Assembly (NCBI GenBank): GCA_017470815.1
Contig: JAFUXT010000013.1
Coordinates: 1 to 58,709, forward strand
Direction: 5' to 3'
DNA: 58,709 nt
Origin: a bacterium
GTDB lineage: Bacteria > Cyanobacteriota > Vampirovibrionia > Gastranaerophilales > Gastranaerophilaceae
Part shown: piece after piece, positions 52,192-58,709 of the stretch
Position numbering within the stretch: position 1 is the stretch's first letter
Layout of the letters: every line of letters starts with the position of its first letter
Made by a program: the position numbers and the translations under genes
Notes under the pieces: model-generated
Seen by the model: only the letters and a program-made list of their open reading frames with translations
Told to the model about the DNA's origin: nothing
Database searches by the model: none

Positions 52192-52950
52192 GTGGGAATT
52201 GAATTTAATCCTTGGCGGTTGTTTAGTAATCCCGTCAGTCAGGTACAATTAAATAACAAATATACTATCCCTTTTGGAAATAATGTAGGTAAAGACAGTT
52301 TTCAAAATAATTCTGTTGAGCGTTTTTTCAATGAAAAAAGCATCATGATGGCGATTGTTCAAAACCGAGAATTAAAAGATATAATGAGCAAAAACAAGTT
52401 GCCTGTCAGGTTAAATATGAAAGAGCTTATGGAGTTGAAACAGGGTCATTGTCGGGATAGTGCGGAAATTTGTGCCAAAATTTACAAGATTCTTCCGCCT
52501 GCGCTAAAAAGTCAGGTAAATATAAAAGACCTAAAAGACGGTGCTATGCTTCATGATTTTGGTAAAGTTTTAATTCCTCCGGAAATTCTTAATAAAGACG
52601 GGAAATTAACGGAAGAAGAATTTAAAATTATGCATCTTCATTCAGAACTTGGTTATCAGTTGCTCAAAAACAGCGGAGTAAATAACGAAGTTTTGGCTTT
52701 GATTCGTCATCATCATGATAATCTTGAGAGTGACAACAAATTTGTTCCGGATATGAATATTCAAATTCTTAATATTGCGGATAAATATTCTGCTTTGACG
52801 GAAAATCGTGTTTATAAAAAGGCTTTAAGTCCTGAACAGGCATTGGGAATTATATATGATGATGTTCAAAAAGGTCGTGTTCATCCGATTCTTTATTATT
52901 CACTTGTTCAGGCAGTAAGACAAACCCCTCAACCCGTTGCAAAAGTTTAA
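52192..52950 (+). CDS. HD-GYP-like phosphohydrolase without the GYP motif
   Basis: 252 aa from GTG 52192, the only in-frame start after an upstream stop. The N-terminus MGIEFNPWRLFSNP resembles the lineage-specific proteins. The HD domain shows AMLHDFGKVLIPPEIL, MHLHSELGYQLL, RHHHD and IADKYSALTENRVYKKALSPEQAL, as in HD-GYP phosphodiesterases, but the DG(t)GYP segment after HHHD is replaced by NLESDNKFVPD. Cyclic di-GMP hydrolysis is possible but doubtful. Confidence 0.75.
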   Translation: MGIEFNPWRLFSNPVSQVQLNNKYTIPFGNNVGKDSFQNNSVERFFNEKSIMMAIVQNRELKDIMSKNKLPVRLNMKELMELKQGHCRDSAEICAKIYKILPPALKSQVNIKDLKDGAMLHDFGKVLIPPEILNKDGKLTEEEFKIMHLHSELGYQLLKNSGVNNEVLALIRHHHDNLESDNKFVPDMNIQILNIADKYSALTENRVYKKALSPEQALGIIYDDVQKGRVHPILYYSLVQAVRQTPQPVAKV

Positions 52951-52970
52951 AAAAGTGATATTATAAATTT

Positions 52971-53165
52971 ATGGGTTTTTCTTTTAGAAAAAGTATAAAT
53001 TTGGGTTTGTTCAGAATAAATATTTCCAAATCGGGAATAGGTATATCTTTTGGCATAAAAGGATGCAGAGTGTCGGTTGACCCCAAAGGCAGAACTACTC
53101 TTAATGCCGGCAAAGGTCCGATTCGTTATACAAAAACTCTTAAAAAAGCCTCTAAAAAGAAATAA
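52971..53165 (+). CDS. DUF4236 domain protein, 64 aa
   Basis: MGFSFRKSINLGLFRINISKSGIGISFGIKGCRVSVDPKGRTTLNAGKGPIRYTK matches the Gly/Ser-rich DUF4236 pattern (RKSI, LSKSGIG, GVKG, PRG). Function unknown. 20 nt after the HD-domain gene, probably co-transcribed. Confidence 0.8.
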   Translation: MGFSFRKSINLGLFRINISKSGIGISFGIKGCRVSVDPKGRTTLNAGKGPIRYTKTLKKASKKK

Positions 53166-53209
53166 TTATTTAGCAAAAAAATTTTTGTTTTAGTGTTATA
53201 AAAAACATA

Positions 53210-54013
53210 ATGAGAATTTGTTCTATACAAAATTACAATTTAAATTTTAAAAGTTCTGCGCCTGTCAATGTTAATTGGCGTGAAAGTTATGCCCCTGATA
53301 ACAGTGAAAATAAACCCCAAAAACAGAACGAATATCCCGAATGGCTGCGCAAGGGTGCGTTATTTACGTTGATAGGTCTTGCAGTATATAATGATCCGTC
53401 AACAAAAGAATTTTTAAAAGCGGATAACATTAAACAACAGGAAAAATTACAGCAGGAGTATTTTGAAGATGTTGCAAACAGAGGAATGTCTGTTTCAACT
53501 TATCATTTAAACAGACTTGGAGATGTTGACAGACCATTAATAAAATCAAGAGGAATGGGAAATTATAACCTTGAATTAACTCTTGATAACGGTAAAAAAA
53601 TTGAATTTGATGTAAATACATCCGAAAAAAATGACAATATGCTTGTCGGATATTTTAAATCCGGTAAAAATACATCATTAAAATACAAAGCCGTGTTTAA
53701 TCCGCAAAATCCCGAAGAATTTGAAATTTTTGTACGCAACAAAGAAAATCAAAAATTTATTTTTGGCAGAAAACCAAACGGTGAATTATATCAGCTGAAA
53801 AACGGTAAAAAAATAATCTTAAACAAAGAAAATGTCAAAAAATATCAAGAAGAAATTAAACAAGCGCAAGGGCTTGAAGATTTTGAGTTTTTCACAACAA
53901 AAAATGATATTTGGCGAAAACTGAACTTGATTTTACTATTTTTATTAACCCTTAATGAATGGGGACATGACATGCAAAAAAGAGATGAGGCAAAAGAGAA
54001 AAACGGCAAATAA
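53210..54013 (+). CDS. Lineage-specific protein with NFKS motif, 267 aa
   Basis: Not recognised. MRICSIQNYNLNFKSSAPVNVNW is followed by a hydrophobic stretch (residues ~44-58), a soluble beta-rich middle with DNGKKIEFDVNTSEKND, and a C-terminal hydrophobic segment near 240-252 (KLNLILLFLLTLNEWG). Probably membrane-associated. Confidence 0.55.
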   Translation: MRICSIQNYNLNFKSSAPVNVNWRESYAPDNSENKPQKQNEYPEWLRKGALFTLIGLAVYNDPSTKEFLKADNIKQQEKLQQEYFEDVANRGMSVSTYHLNRLGDVDRPLIKSRGMGNYNLELTLDNGKKIEFDVNTSEKNDNMLVGYFKSGKNTSLKYKAVFNPQNPEEFEIFVRNKENQKFIFGRKPNGELYQLKNGKKIILNKENVKKYQEEIKQAQGLEDFEFFTTKNDIWRKLNLILLFLLTLNEWGHDMQKRDEAKEKNGK

Positions 54014-54105
54014 TAATCCGCTTCTTGAAATTAAACTTTGTTTGGGATAGACTTGATTGGCTGGGTATATGAGCAGAACAAACTTTCTTATGCCTGTTGA
54101 GTATT

Positions 54106-54130
54106 CCCTCTGAATGAGGGTTAAAAAATT
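54106..54130 (+). terminator. Weak terminator-like hairpin
   Basis: CCCTC-tgaat-GAGGG followed by TTAAAAAATTTG. It lies 25 nt before the COG2509 gene, so it may instead belong to that gene's leader. Confidence 0.35.
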
Positions 54131-54144
54131 TGAAAGGGAAAAAG

Positions 54145-55521
54145 ATGTATAATGTCGCAATAATCGGAGCAGGACCTGCGGGAATTTTTGCCGCTTTGGA
54201 AATTATGAAATTGAAACCTGAATGGAAAGTGGTTTTAATAGAAAAAGGGCAGAGAATTGAAACAAGAAAATGTCCTTTAAGACAAGGTTCTCCTAAGTGT
54301 GTAAACTGTAAAAAGTGCGGACTTTTATGCGGTTGGGGCGGAGCAGGCGCATTTTCAGACGGAAAATTAACTCTGACTCCTGATGTTGGCGGACATTTAG
54401 CAGAATATATGTCAAGAAAGCAGGCAGAAGATTTAATCGGCTATGCTGATGATTTGTACTTGCAATATGGTGCAACAGATGAAGTATTCGGAACAGACCG
54501 AAAAGTTTTTGAAGAACTTGAACATCAGGCAGTTCTTGCGGAACTCAAACTTGTTCATTCTCCTGTCAGACACTTGGGAACAGAAAGAAGTCTGGATGTT
54601 TTGAAAAACATGCAAGACTATCTTGATGAAAGAATAACCATTTTGAATAATGTCTGTGCAAAATCACTTATTGTTGAGTGTGAACAGGTTAAAGGTATTG
54701 AACTTGATAATGGCGAAACGATTTGTGCGGAATACACGATTATTGCGCCGGGCAGAGAAGGGGCTGACTGGCTTACACAAGAATTTGCAAAGCACAAAAT
54801 CGGTATGGTTAATAATGCAGTTGATGTCGGTGTCAGAGTAGAACTTCCTGCGCCTGTATTTGAACCTTTAACATCAAAATTATATGAATCAAAACTTATA
54901 TATCATTCACCGACTTTTGGCGATGAAGTAAGAACTTTCTGTATGAACCCGAATGGTGAAGTAGTACAGGAAAATTATTCAGGTATTGCAACCGTAAACG
55001 GTCATAGTTACGCAAACTTTAAAACTCCGAATACAAATTTTGCGCTGTTGGTCAGCGAAAAATTTACAGAACCGTTTAAAGAACCTATCCAATACGGTCA
55101 GCATATCGCAAGACTTGCAAATATGCTTGCAGGCGGAATTTTAGTCCAGAGATTCGGCGACTTGTTAGAGGGCAGACGCTCTACACCTGAAAGAATTAAA
55201 TCAAGCGTAATTACACCGACACTAACCTGCGCAACTCCGGGGGATTTGAGCCTTGTAATTCCTTATCGTCAAATGACAAGTATTATTGAAATGCTTAAAG
55301 CACTTGATAAACTTTGCCCTGGGACAGCATCAAGATACACACTTCTTTACGGTATAGAAGTTAAATTCTATTCTGCAAGAGTAAAACTCACAAATGAACT
55401 TGAAACAGAGGGCGTAAAAAATCTGTTCACAATCGGTGACGGTGCAGGGGTAACAAGAGGATTACTCCAAGCCTCCGCTTCAGGTGTTTATGTAGCAAGA
55501 ACTATTTGCGAAAGAGGGTAA
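54145..55521 (+). CDS. FAD-dependent dehydrogenase, COG2509 family
   Basis: 458 aa from ATG 54145. FAD motif VAIIGAGPAGIFAALEI at residues 4-20, then a Cys-rich stretch KCPLRQGSPKCVNCKKCGLLCGWGGAGAFSDGKLTL, typical of this family and possibly metal or cluster binding. APGREGADWL, VGVRVELPA and the closing LFTIGDGAGVTRGLLQASASGVYVARTI complete the fold. The substrate is unknown. AAAGGG precedes ATG by about 8 nt. Confidence 0.88.
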   Translation: MYNVAIIGAGPAGIFAALEIMKLKPEWKVVLIEKGQRIETRKCPLRQGSPKCVNCKKCGLLCGWGGAGAFSDGKLTLTPDVGGHLAEYMSRKQAEDLIGYADDLYLQYGATDEVFGTDRKVFEELEHQAVLAELKLVHSPVRHLGTERSLDVLKNMQDYLDERITILNNVCAKSLIVECEQVKGIELDNGETICAEYTIIAPGREGADWLTQEFAKHKIGMVNNAVDVGVRVELPAPVFEPLTSKLYESKLIYHSPTFGDEVRTFCMNPNGEVVQENYSGIATVNGHSYANFKTPNTNFALLVSEKFTEPFKEPIQYGQHIARLANMLAGGILVQRFGDLLEGRRSTPERIKSSVITPTLTCATPGDLSLVIPYRQMTSIIEMLKALDKLCPGTASRYTLLYGIEVKFYSARVKLTNELETEGVKNLFTIGDGAGVTRGLLQASASGVYVARTICERG

Positions 55522-55524
55522 TAA

Positions 55525-55809
55525 TCATTTCGGAAAACATGCACCGAACATGCAATCTTGGTTTAATGCGGGAAATCCAAATTTAAAAGGCACAGGATAC
55601 GACATTGTGGGAATTTGATACATTCTTTTAAGTTTTTCTTTTGTATCAATATTATTTTCCTGCGAAACATCAGGCATGGTTTTATCAATTCCCGATGCCC
55701 CGCCTGTACAACTTTGTTTCTTTTGCAAATCCTGCAAAAGACATTTTCCGTTTGCGTGCAAAGCAGTCACAACAAGTGCGACCAAACTTAATATAATAAA
55801 CTTTTTCAT
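55525..55809 (-). CDS. Small exported Cys-containing protein, 94 aa
   Basis: ATG 55809 has GGAGG 7 nt upstream; an ATG two codons earlier is too close to that site. Signal peptide MKKFIILSLVALVVTALHANG, then a mature part with several Cys (KCLLQ, SCTGG, DCMFGACFPK). Family unknown; disulfides likely. Confidence 0.6.
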   Translation of the reverse strand: MKKFIILSLVALVVTALHANGKCLLQDLQKKQSCTGGASGIDKTMPDVSQENNIDTKEKLKRMYQIPTMSYPVPFKFGFPALNQDCMFGACFPK

Positions 55810-55884
55810 AATCATACCTCCGTAAATTTATTATTACGGATTATTTGCAAATTTTCATGCCCCAAAATAACGACAGTAAGGCTA

Positions 55885-56316
55885 TTACAAACGGATAATA
55901 TTTTTAATTTTTTTCTTTTCCATTTTTTTCAATACATCTTTAAACGGAATTATTGGTTCCATCTTGAATCCGCAATCATCTGATAGCGTTCCGCCCATTG
56001 CAAAAAGTTCTTCCTGCGGATAGCGTCTGCAAATCGGCGGACGCCAAAAATGAATCTTACATCTTTTTGTATCAGGATCAAGATGCTTACACTCAAAAAT
56101 TAACCCTAATTCATCTTTGCCGATAATTTTTAACCCCGAATAAAAACTGAACAATCCCTGCAACTTTTCAAACTCTTTTTCGTCTTTAAGTACATGCTTA
56201 AAATGTTTAACATAAATATGAGTACAGCACTGTCCGCACCCTTTACACTTTCCGGTGCGCCAATAGTGTTTCCGAAAGACCTTTGCCCATATAATTTTTT
56301 TTAGTTTTTCAAGCAT
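55885..56316 (-). CDS. YkgJ-like CxxCGxCC metal-binding protein (copy 2)
   Basis: 143 aa. TGKCKGCGQCCTHIYVKHF near residue 20, FECKHLDPDTKRCKIHFWRPPICRRYPQEE and SDDCGFKME give the same Cys ladder as the copy at 22476-22865. Likely binds zinc or iron; role unknown. Monocistronic. Confidence 0.8.
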   Translation of the reverse strand: MLEKLKKIIWAKVFRKHYWRTGKCKGCGQCCTHIYVKHFKHVLKDEKEFEKLQGLFSFYSGLKIIGKDELGLIFECKHLDPDTKRCKIHFWRPPICRRYPQEELFAMGGTLSDDCGFKMEPIIPFKDVLKKMEKKKIKNIIRL

Positions 56317-56520
56317 AATTACATAATAATATTAAAAATTAACCGAAATTGTTAATTTTTGTAAATATATAACAAAAAACAGGCAAAAGTAAATCTTGAG
56401 GAGAATTAAGAAAAGAGGAAAGACACTAAAAAAATAAAACCTATATACAGTTTTTTAACTGACATAATACTATAACATAACCAAAAATAACCAACCTGAC
56501 CTCGAAAGAGGTCTTTTTTT
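56317..56520 (+). other. Gap with an orphan plus-strand terminator (possible small RNA)
   Basis: GACCTC-gaaa-GAGGTC (56498-56513) followed by an eight-T run is a strong plus-strand terminator, but both flanking genes are on the minus strand. No ATG-initiated ORF precedes it. A small RNA ending here is possible; no clear promoter was found. Confidence 0.4.
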
Positions 56521-56535
56521 TAGCCGATTTCAAGG

Positions 56536-56883
56536 TCAGGATTTGGTTTGTGTAAAACTTTTTTCAGTCAGTTTTACATATTTTTTATAATCTTTTCCCC
56601 AATCGTAAAATGACAGTATAACAGGACGCAGAGAATATCCGATATCTGTCAGGGTATATTCAACTTTTGTTCCGGCTTCTTCTCTTGTCAAAATTCCGTC
56701 TTGTTCAAGTTCTTTAAGTTTTGACGATAAAACTTTCTGCGTAATGCCTTTTAACGATTTTTTTATTTCACTGAATCTTCTTGTACCATCCATCAAATCC
56801 GCTATTATCATTACTTTCCAGCGGCAGCCAATCATTTTTATTGTTACTGCAACAGGATTCTTTGGTAAATCTTTTAAATTCAT
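56536..56883 (-). CDS. HxlR-family transcriptional regulator
   Basis: 115 aa, the usual HxlR size but without the common N-terminal Cys. Winged helix: IGCRWKVMIIADLMDGTRRFSEIKKSLKGITQKVLSSKLKELEQDGILTREEAGTKVEYTLTDIGYSLRPVILSFYDWG. Likely binds DNA as a dimer and responds to a small reactive compound. No obvious target gene is divergent. Confidence 0.92.
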   Translation of the reverse strand: MNLKDLPKNPVAVTIKMIGCRWKVMIIADLMDGTRRFSEIKKSLKGITQKVLSSKLKELEQDGILTREEAGTKVEYTLTDIGYSLRPVILSFYDWGKDYKKYVKLTEKSFTQTKS

Positions 56884-56954
56884 ATATTCCCCGTATCTTT
56901 TTACTACCAGATTTTTATGTCATAATATCACATTATTTAAGGCTTTGCAACTGA

Positions 56955-58022
56955 TTAGAAACTTATTTGGTCAATATTAAACTTAAAGGCTTCAACCTTA
57001 GCATAATCCGTTGGCAAAATAAAGGTTATATAATCATTCCCCGCTTTTTTGTCGGTTTTCATAATATTTATTATTCTGTTTTTGTCAAATTGAGGAATTT
57101 TTAAAAACTCAAATTTTGAAATCAAGTCTTCACACAAAAACTTGTATTCTTTATCAATTTTGCCCAATTTGAATGCGAAATTCAGCGCAAACAATATTCC
57201 TGCCACTACACATTCGCCGTGCAGAAATTTTTTATAATTCCCGATAGTTTCTACTGCGTGACCGTATGTATGACCGTAATTGAGTATTTTGCGCAGTCCT
57301 TTTTCTTTTTCATCCTGATTAACAACAGAAATTTTTAATTTTATGCAAATTTTTATCAAATCGGCAAGGGTTAAAATATCTTTATTGAGAATATTTTGAA
57401 CATTTTCAGTCAAAAAATTCATGAGATTAAGTTCTTCATCACATAAACAACTTTTTTCAATAAATCCGTATTTAACGACTTCCCCAAGACCACTTTTAAA
57501 TTGCCTCATATCAAGAGTCTTGAGAAAATTGACATTAATAAAGACTGCGCAGGGCTGATAAAAAGACCCGACTAAATTTTTACCGTAATCTGTATTTATG
57601 GCTGTCTTGCCGCCAACTGAACTGTCTGTGCAGGCAAGCAAAGTTGTAGGAACCTGAATATATTTTATTCCTCTCATATATGTTGATGCCGCAAACCCTG
57701 CCAAATCGCCAACAACACCGCCTCCGATTGCAATTATGGAATCTTCTCTTGTAAGACGATGTGAAAGTGCAAAATTCAGAATTTTTGTATAATTTTGAAT
57801 ATTTTTTTCTTTTTCACCATCTTTTAAAATAAATAATTTTTCTTTTGGAAAATCTAAAATTTTGCCGTAAATTTTAAAAACTTTTTGGCTTATTACAACG
57901 ATATAATTTTTTACAGGAAAAGTATTAAAAATCTCATCACGCAAGGTTTCTATGTCGTGATTATTAATAAATATCGGATAATTTTTTTGCGCACTTTTTA
58001 TGTTTACTTCAAGTTTGCACAT
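56955..58022 (-). CDS. aroB: 3-dehydroquinate synthase
   Basis: 355 aa. DSIIAIGGGVVGDLAGFAASTYMRGIKYIQVPTTLLACTDSSVGGKTAIN is the NAD/metal core; NYGHTYGHAVE supplies zinc His residues; HGECVV follows. It makes 3-dehydroquinate in the shikimate pathway. Its start overlaps the end of aroK by 19 nt, so the two are co-expressed. Confidence 0.96.
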   Translation of the reverse strand: MCKLEVNIKSAQKNYPIFINNHDIETLRDEIFNTFPVKNYIVVISQKVFKIYGKILDFPKEKLFILKDGEKEKNIQNYTKILNFALSHRLTREDSIIAIGGGVVGDLAGFAASTYMRGIKYIQVPTTLLACTDSSVGGKTAINTDYGKNLVGSFYQPCAVFINVNFLKTLDMRQFKSGLGEVVKYGFIEKSCLCDEELNLMNFLTENVQNILNKDILTLADLIKICIKLKISVVNQDEKEKGLRKILNYGHTYGHAVETIGNYKKFLHGECVVAGILFALNFAFKLGKIDKEYKFLCEDLISKFEFLKIPQFDKNRIINIMKTDKKAGNDYITFILPTDYAKVEAFKFNIDQISF

Positions 58023-58510
58023 TTTAATATTTCCCCTGCCAAATCTTCAATATTTTTATTATCCGTTATAACCGTAAAATGGGCAAGTTCGTAATTATTT
58101 TTGCGTAAATCCAAAAGTTTTTTTATTGCAGATAAATTCATATTATTGTTCAAAAGTGGTCTGTCAGTTGAATTTTTCAATCTGTTAAAAATTGTTTCAG
58201 GCGAAGTTTGTAAATATATTACGATTGAGTTATTTAATAAAAAATTTCTTGTCCTGTCATTTTCAAATGCGCCTCCGCCAAGAGATATGACAATATTTTC
58301 AGGTTCAAAAATATTTTTTATAGTCTGAACTTCAAGTGCTCGGAAAAAATTTTCGCCATTTTCGGAAAAAATTTCATTTATTGATTTTTTTTCGTGTAAG
58401 GCAATTTGTTCATCAATATCAATAAATTTCAATTTACATTTTTCTGCTAAAAATTTTCCGACAGTAGATTTTCCGGAGCCGGACATTCCTGTTAAAACAA
58501 TTGTTTTCAT
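58004..58510 (-). CDS. aroK: Shikimate kinase
   Basis: 168 aa from ATG 58510. P-loop GMSGSGKSTVGKFLAEK (residues ~7-23), FIDIDEQI, the shikimate-binding Arg in FFRALE, and VISLGGGAF. An ATG six codons earlier lacks support. TATTAT ends 6 nt before the chosen ATG with no Shine-Dalgarno (leaderless candidate). Phosphorylates shikimate; pairs with aroB. Confidence 0.94.
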   Translation of the reverse strand: MKTIVLTGMSGSGKSTVGKFLAEKCKLKFIDIDEQIALHEKKSINEIFSENGENFFRALEVQTIKNIFEPENIVISLGGGAFENDRTRNFLLNNSIVIYLQTSPETIFNRLKNSTDRPLLNNNMNLSAIKKLLDLRKNNYELAHFTVITDNKNIEDLAGEILKCANLK

Positions 58511-58586
58511 AAGGTTATAATAACACAAAAATACATAATATATGTTATCGGTAGTAATTGAGAGATTAAAACTTTCTGCCTGTTCA

Positions 58587-58693
58587 TTTCTTTCTCTTTT
58601 ATTGCGAGTAAAAGAGAAAGAAACGGAACCAAAGAAAGAGAAAAACGCAAAGATACAATACCGCCTATGGCGGTATAAGACTGCTAACGCAGT
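58587..58693. repeat. Cluster of palindromes at the window edge
   Basis: TTTCTTTCTCTTTTA (58587-58601) pairs perfectly with 58609-58623 around a 7-nt loop. It is followed by ATACCGCC-TATGGCGGTAT (58658-58676) and ACTGC-TAAC-GCAGT (58680-58693). No gene is seen from 58511 to the end. Confidence 0.7.
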
Positions 58694-58709
58694 AATAAGT
58701 GTTTTTGCC

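Noticed and set aside
1..58709. tRNA, rRNA, CRISPR array or integrase/attachment sites
   Set aside because: Looked for by eye (TTCGA-type T-arms, regularly spaced repeats, integrase motifs) and none was found; a covariance search could still detect a diverged small RNA.

Overview
The window is AT-rich bacterial chromosome. It is most consistent with a gut-type Gastranaerophilales (Vampirovibrionia, non-photosynthetic Cyanobacteria) or a close relative. The pointers are the efp-accB-accC order, a sigma70-type regulator, Gram-negative envelope genes (MlaD-like, GtrB and ArnT-like enzymes) beside Trk, NadBC and AmmeMemoRadiSam genes, and many lineage-restricted proteins with short N-termini carrying FxG/FxS-type motifs. 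This placement is inference. I saw no rRNA, tRNA, CRISPR array or prophage.

Layout. 1-2850: a possible non-autonomous mobile cassette with subterminal TTTGAGA repeats and a thermolysin-like metallopeptidase gene. 2900-6460: small envelope proteins, a dolichol/phytol-kinase-like protein and a YuiF-type permease. 6690-10600: lineage-specific proteins, one preceded by an attenuator-like terminator. 10708-16218: leuS, a repeat-rich gap, divergent AmmeMemoRadiSam genes and a GtrA protein. 16215-19944: sugar transfer onto lipid carriers and a YdjC-type deacetylase. 19982-24093: cca, upp, MlaD, a CxxCGxCC protein and folC. 24086-28032: a RAYT transposase remnant between REP palindromes, accC, accB, efp and nadC. 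28180-28465: a small hydrophobic peptide gene with a convergent antisense promoter, which is a candidate type I toxin-antitoxin locus. 28538-33182: nadB, an orphan response regulator, nusA and rimP. 33352-37668: trkH, trkA, yggT-type genes and mtnP. 38019-41155: lineage-specific membrane proteins and a thioredoxin. 41389-45644: a sigma factor, lysS, 5-formyl-THF cyclo-ligase and cobO. 45994-50762: CHASE2-GGDEF, NTPase-TPR and rsmG. 50765-55521: panE, an HD-GYP-like protein, small proteins and a COG2509 flavoprotein. 55525-58510: a small secreted protein, a second CxxCGxCC protein, HxlR, aroB and aroK.

Two themes stand out. First, palindromic repeats are everywhere (REP/REPIN-like, a 93-bp GTGAATTGTGA-ended element, TGTCATTGCGAG-type and CCCCTTGAGGGG-type repeats), and a truncated RAYT sits between inverted REPs. 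Three of these repeats lie in frame inside real genes (ArnT-like transferase, cca, nadB), as described for Rickettsia palindromic elements, and another forms the folC N-terminus. Second, the intergenic spaces hold RNA-level candidates: the type I toxin-antitoxin locus, a duplicated terminator-ended small RNA, an attenuator, and several genes whose -10 box lies about 6 nt from the start codon with no Shine-Dalgarno sequence (possible leaderless transcripts).

Gene names rest on motif recognition by eye; no database search was run.
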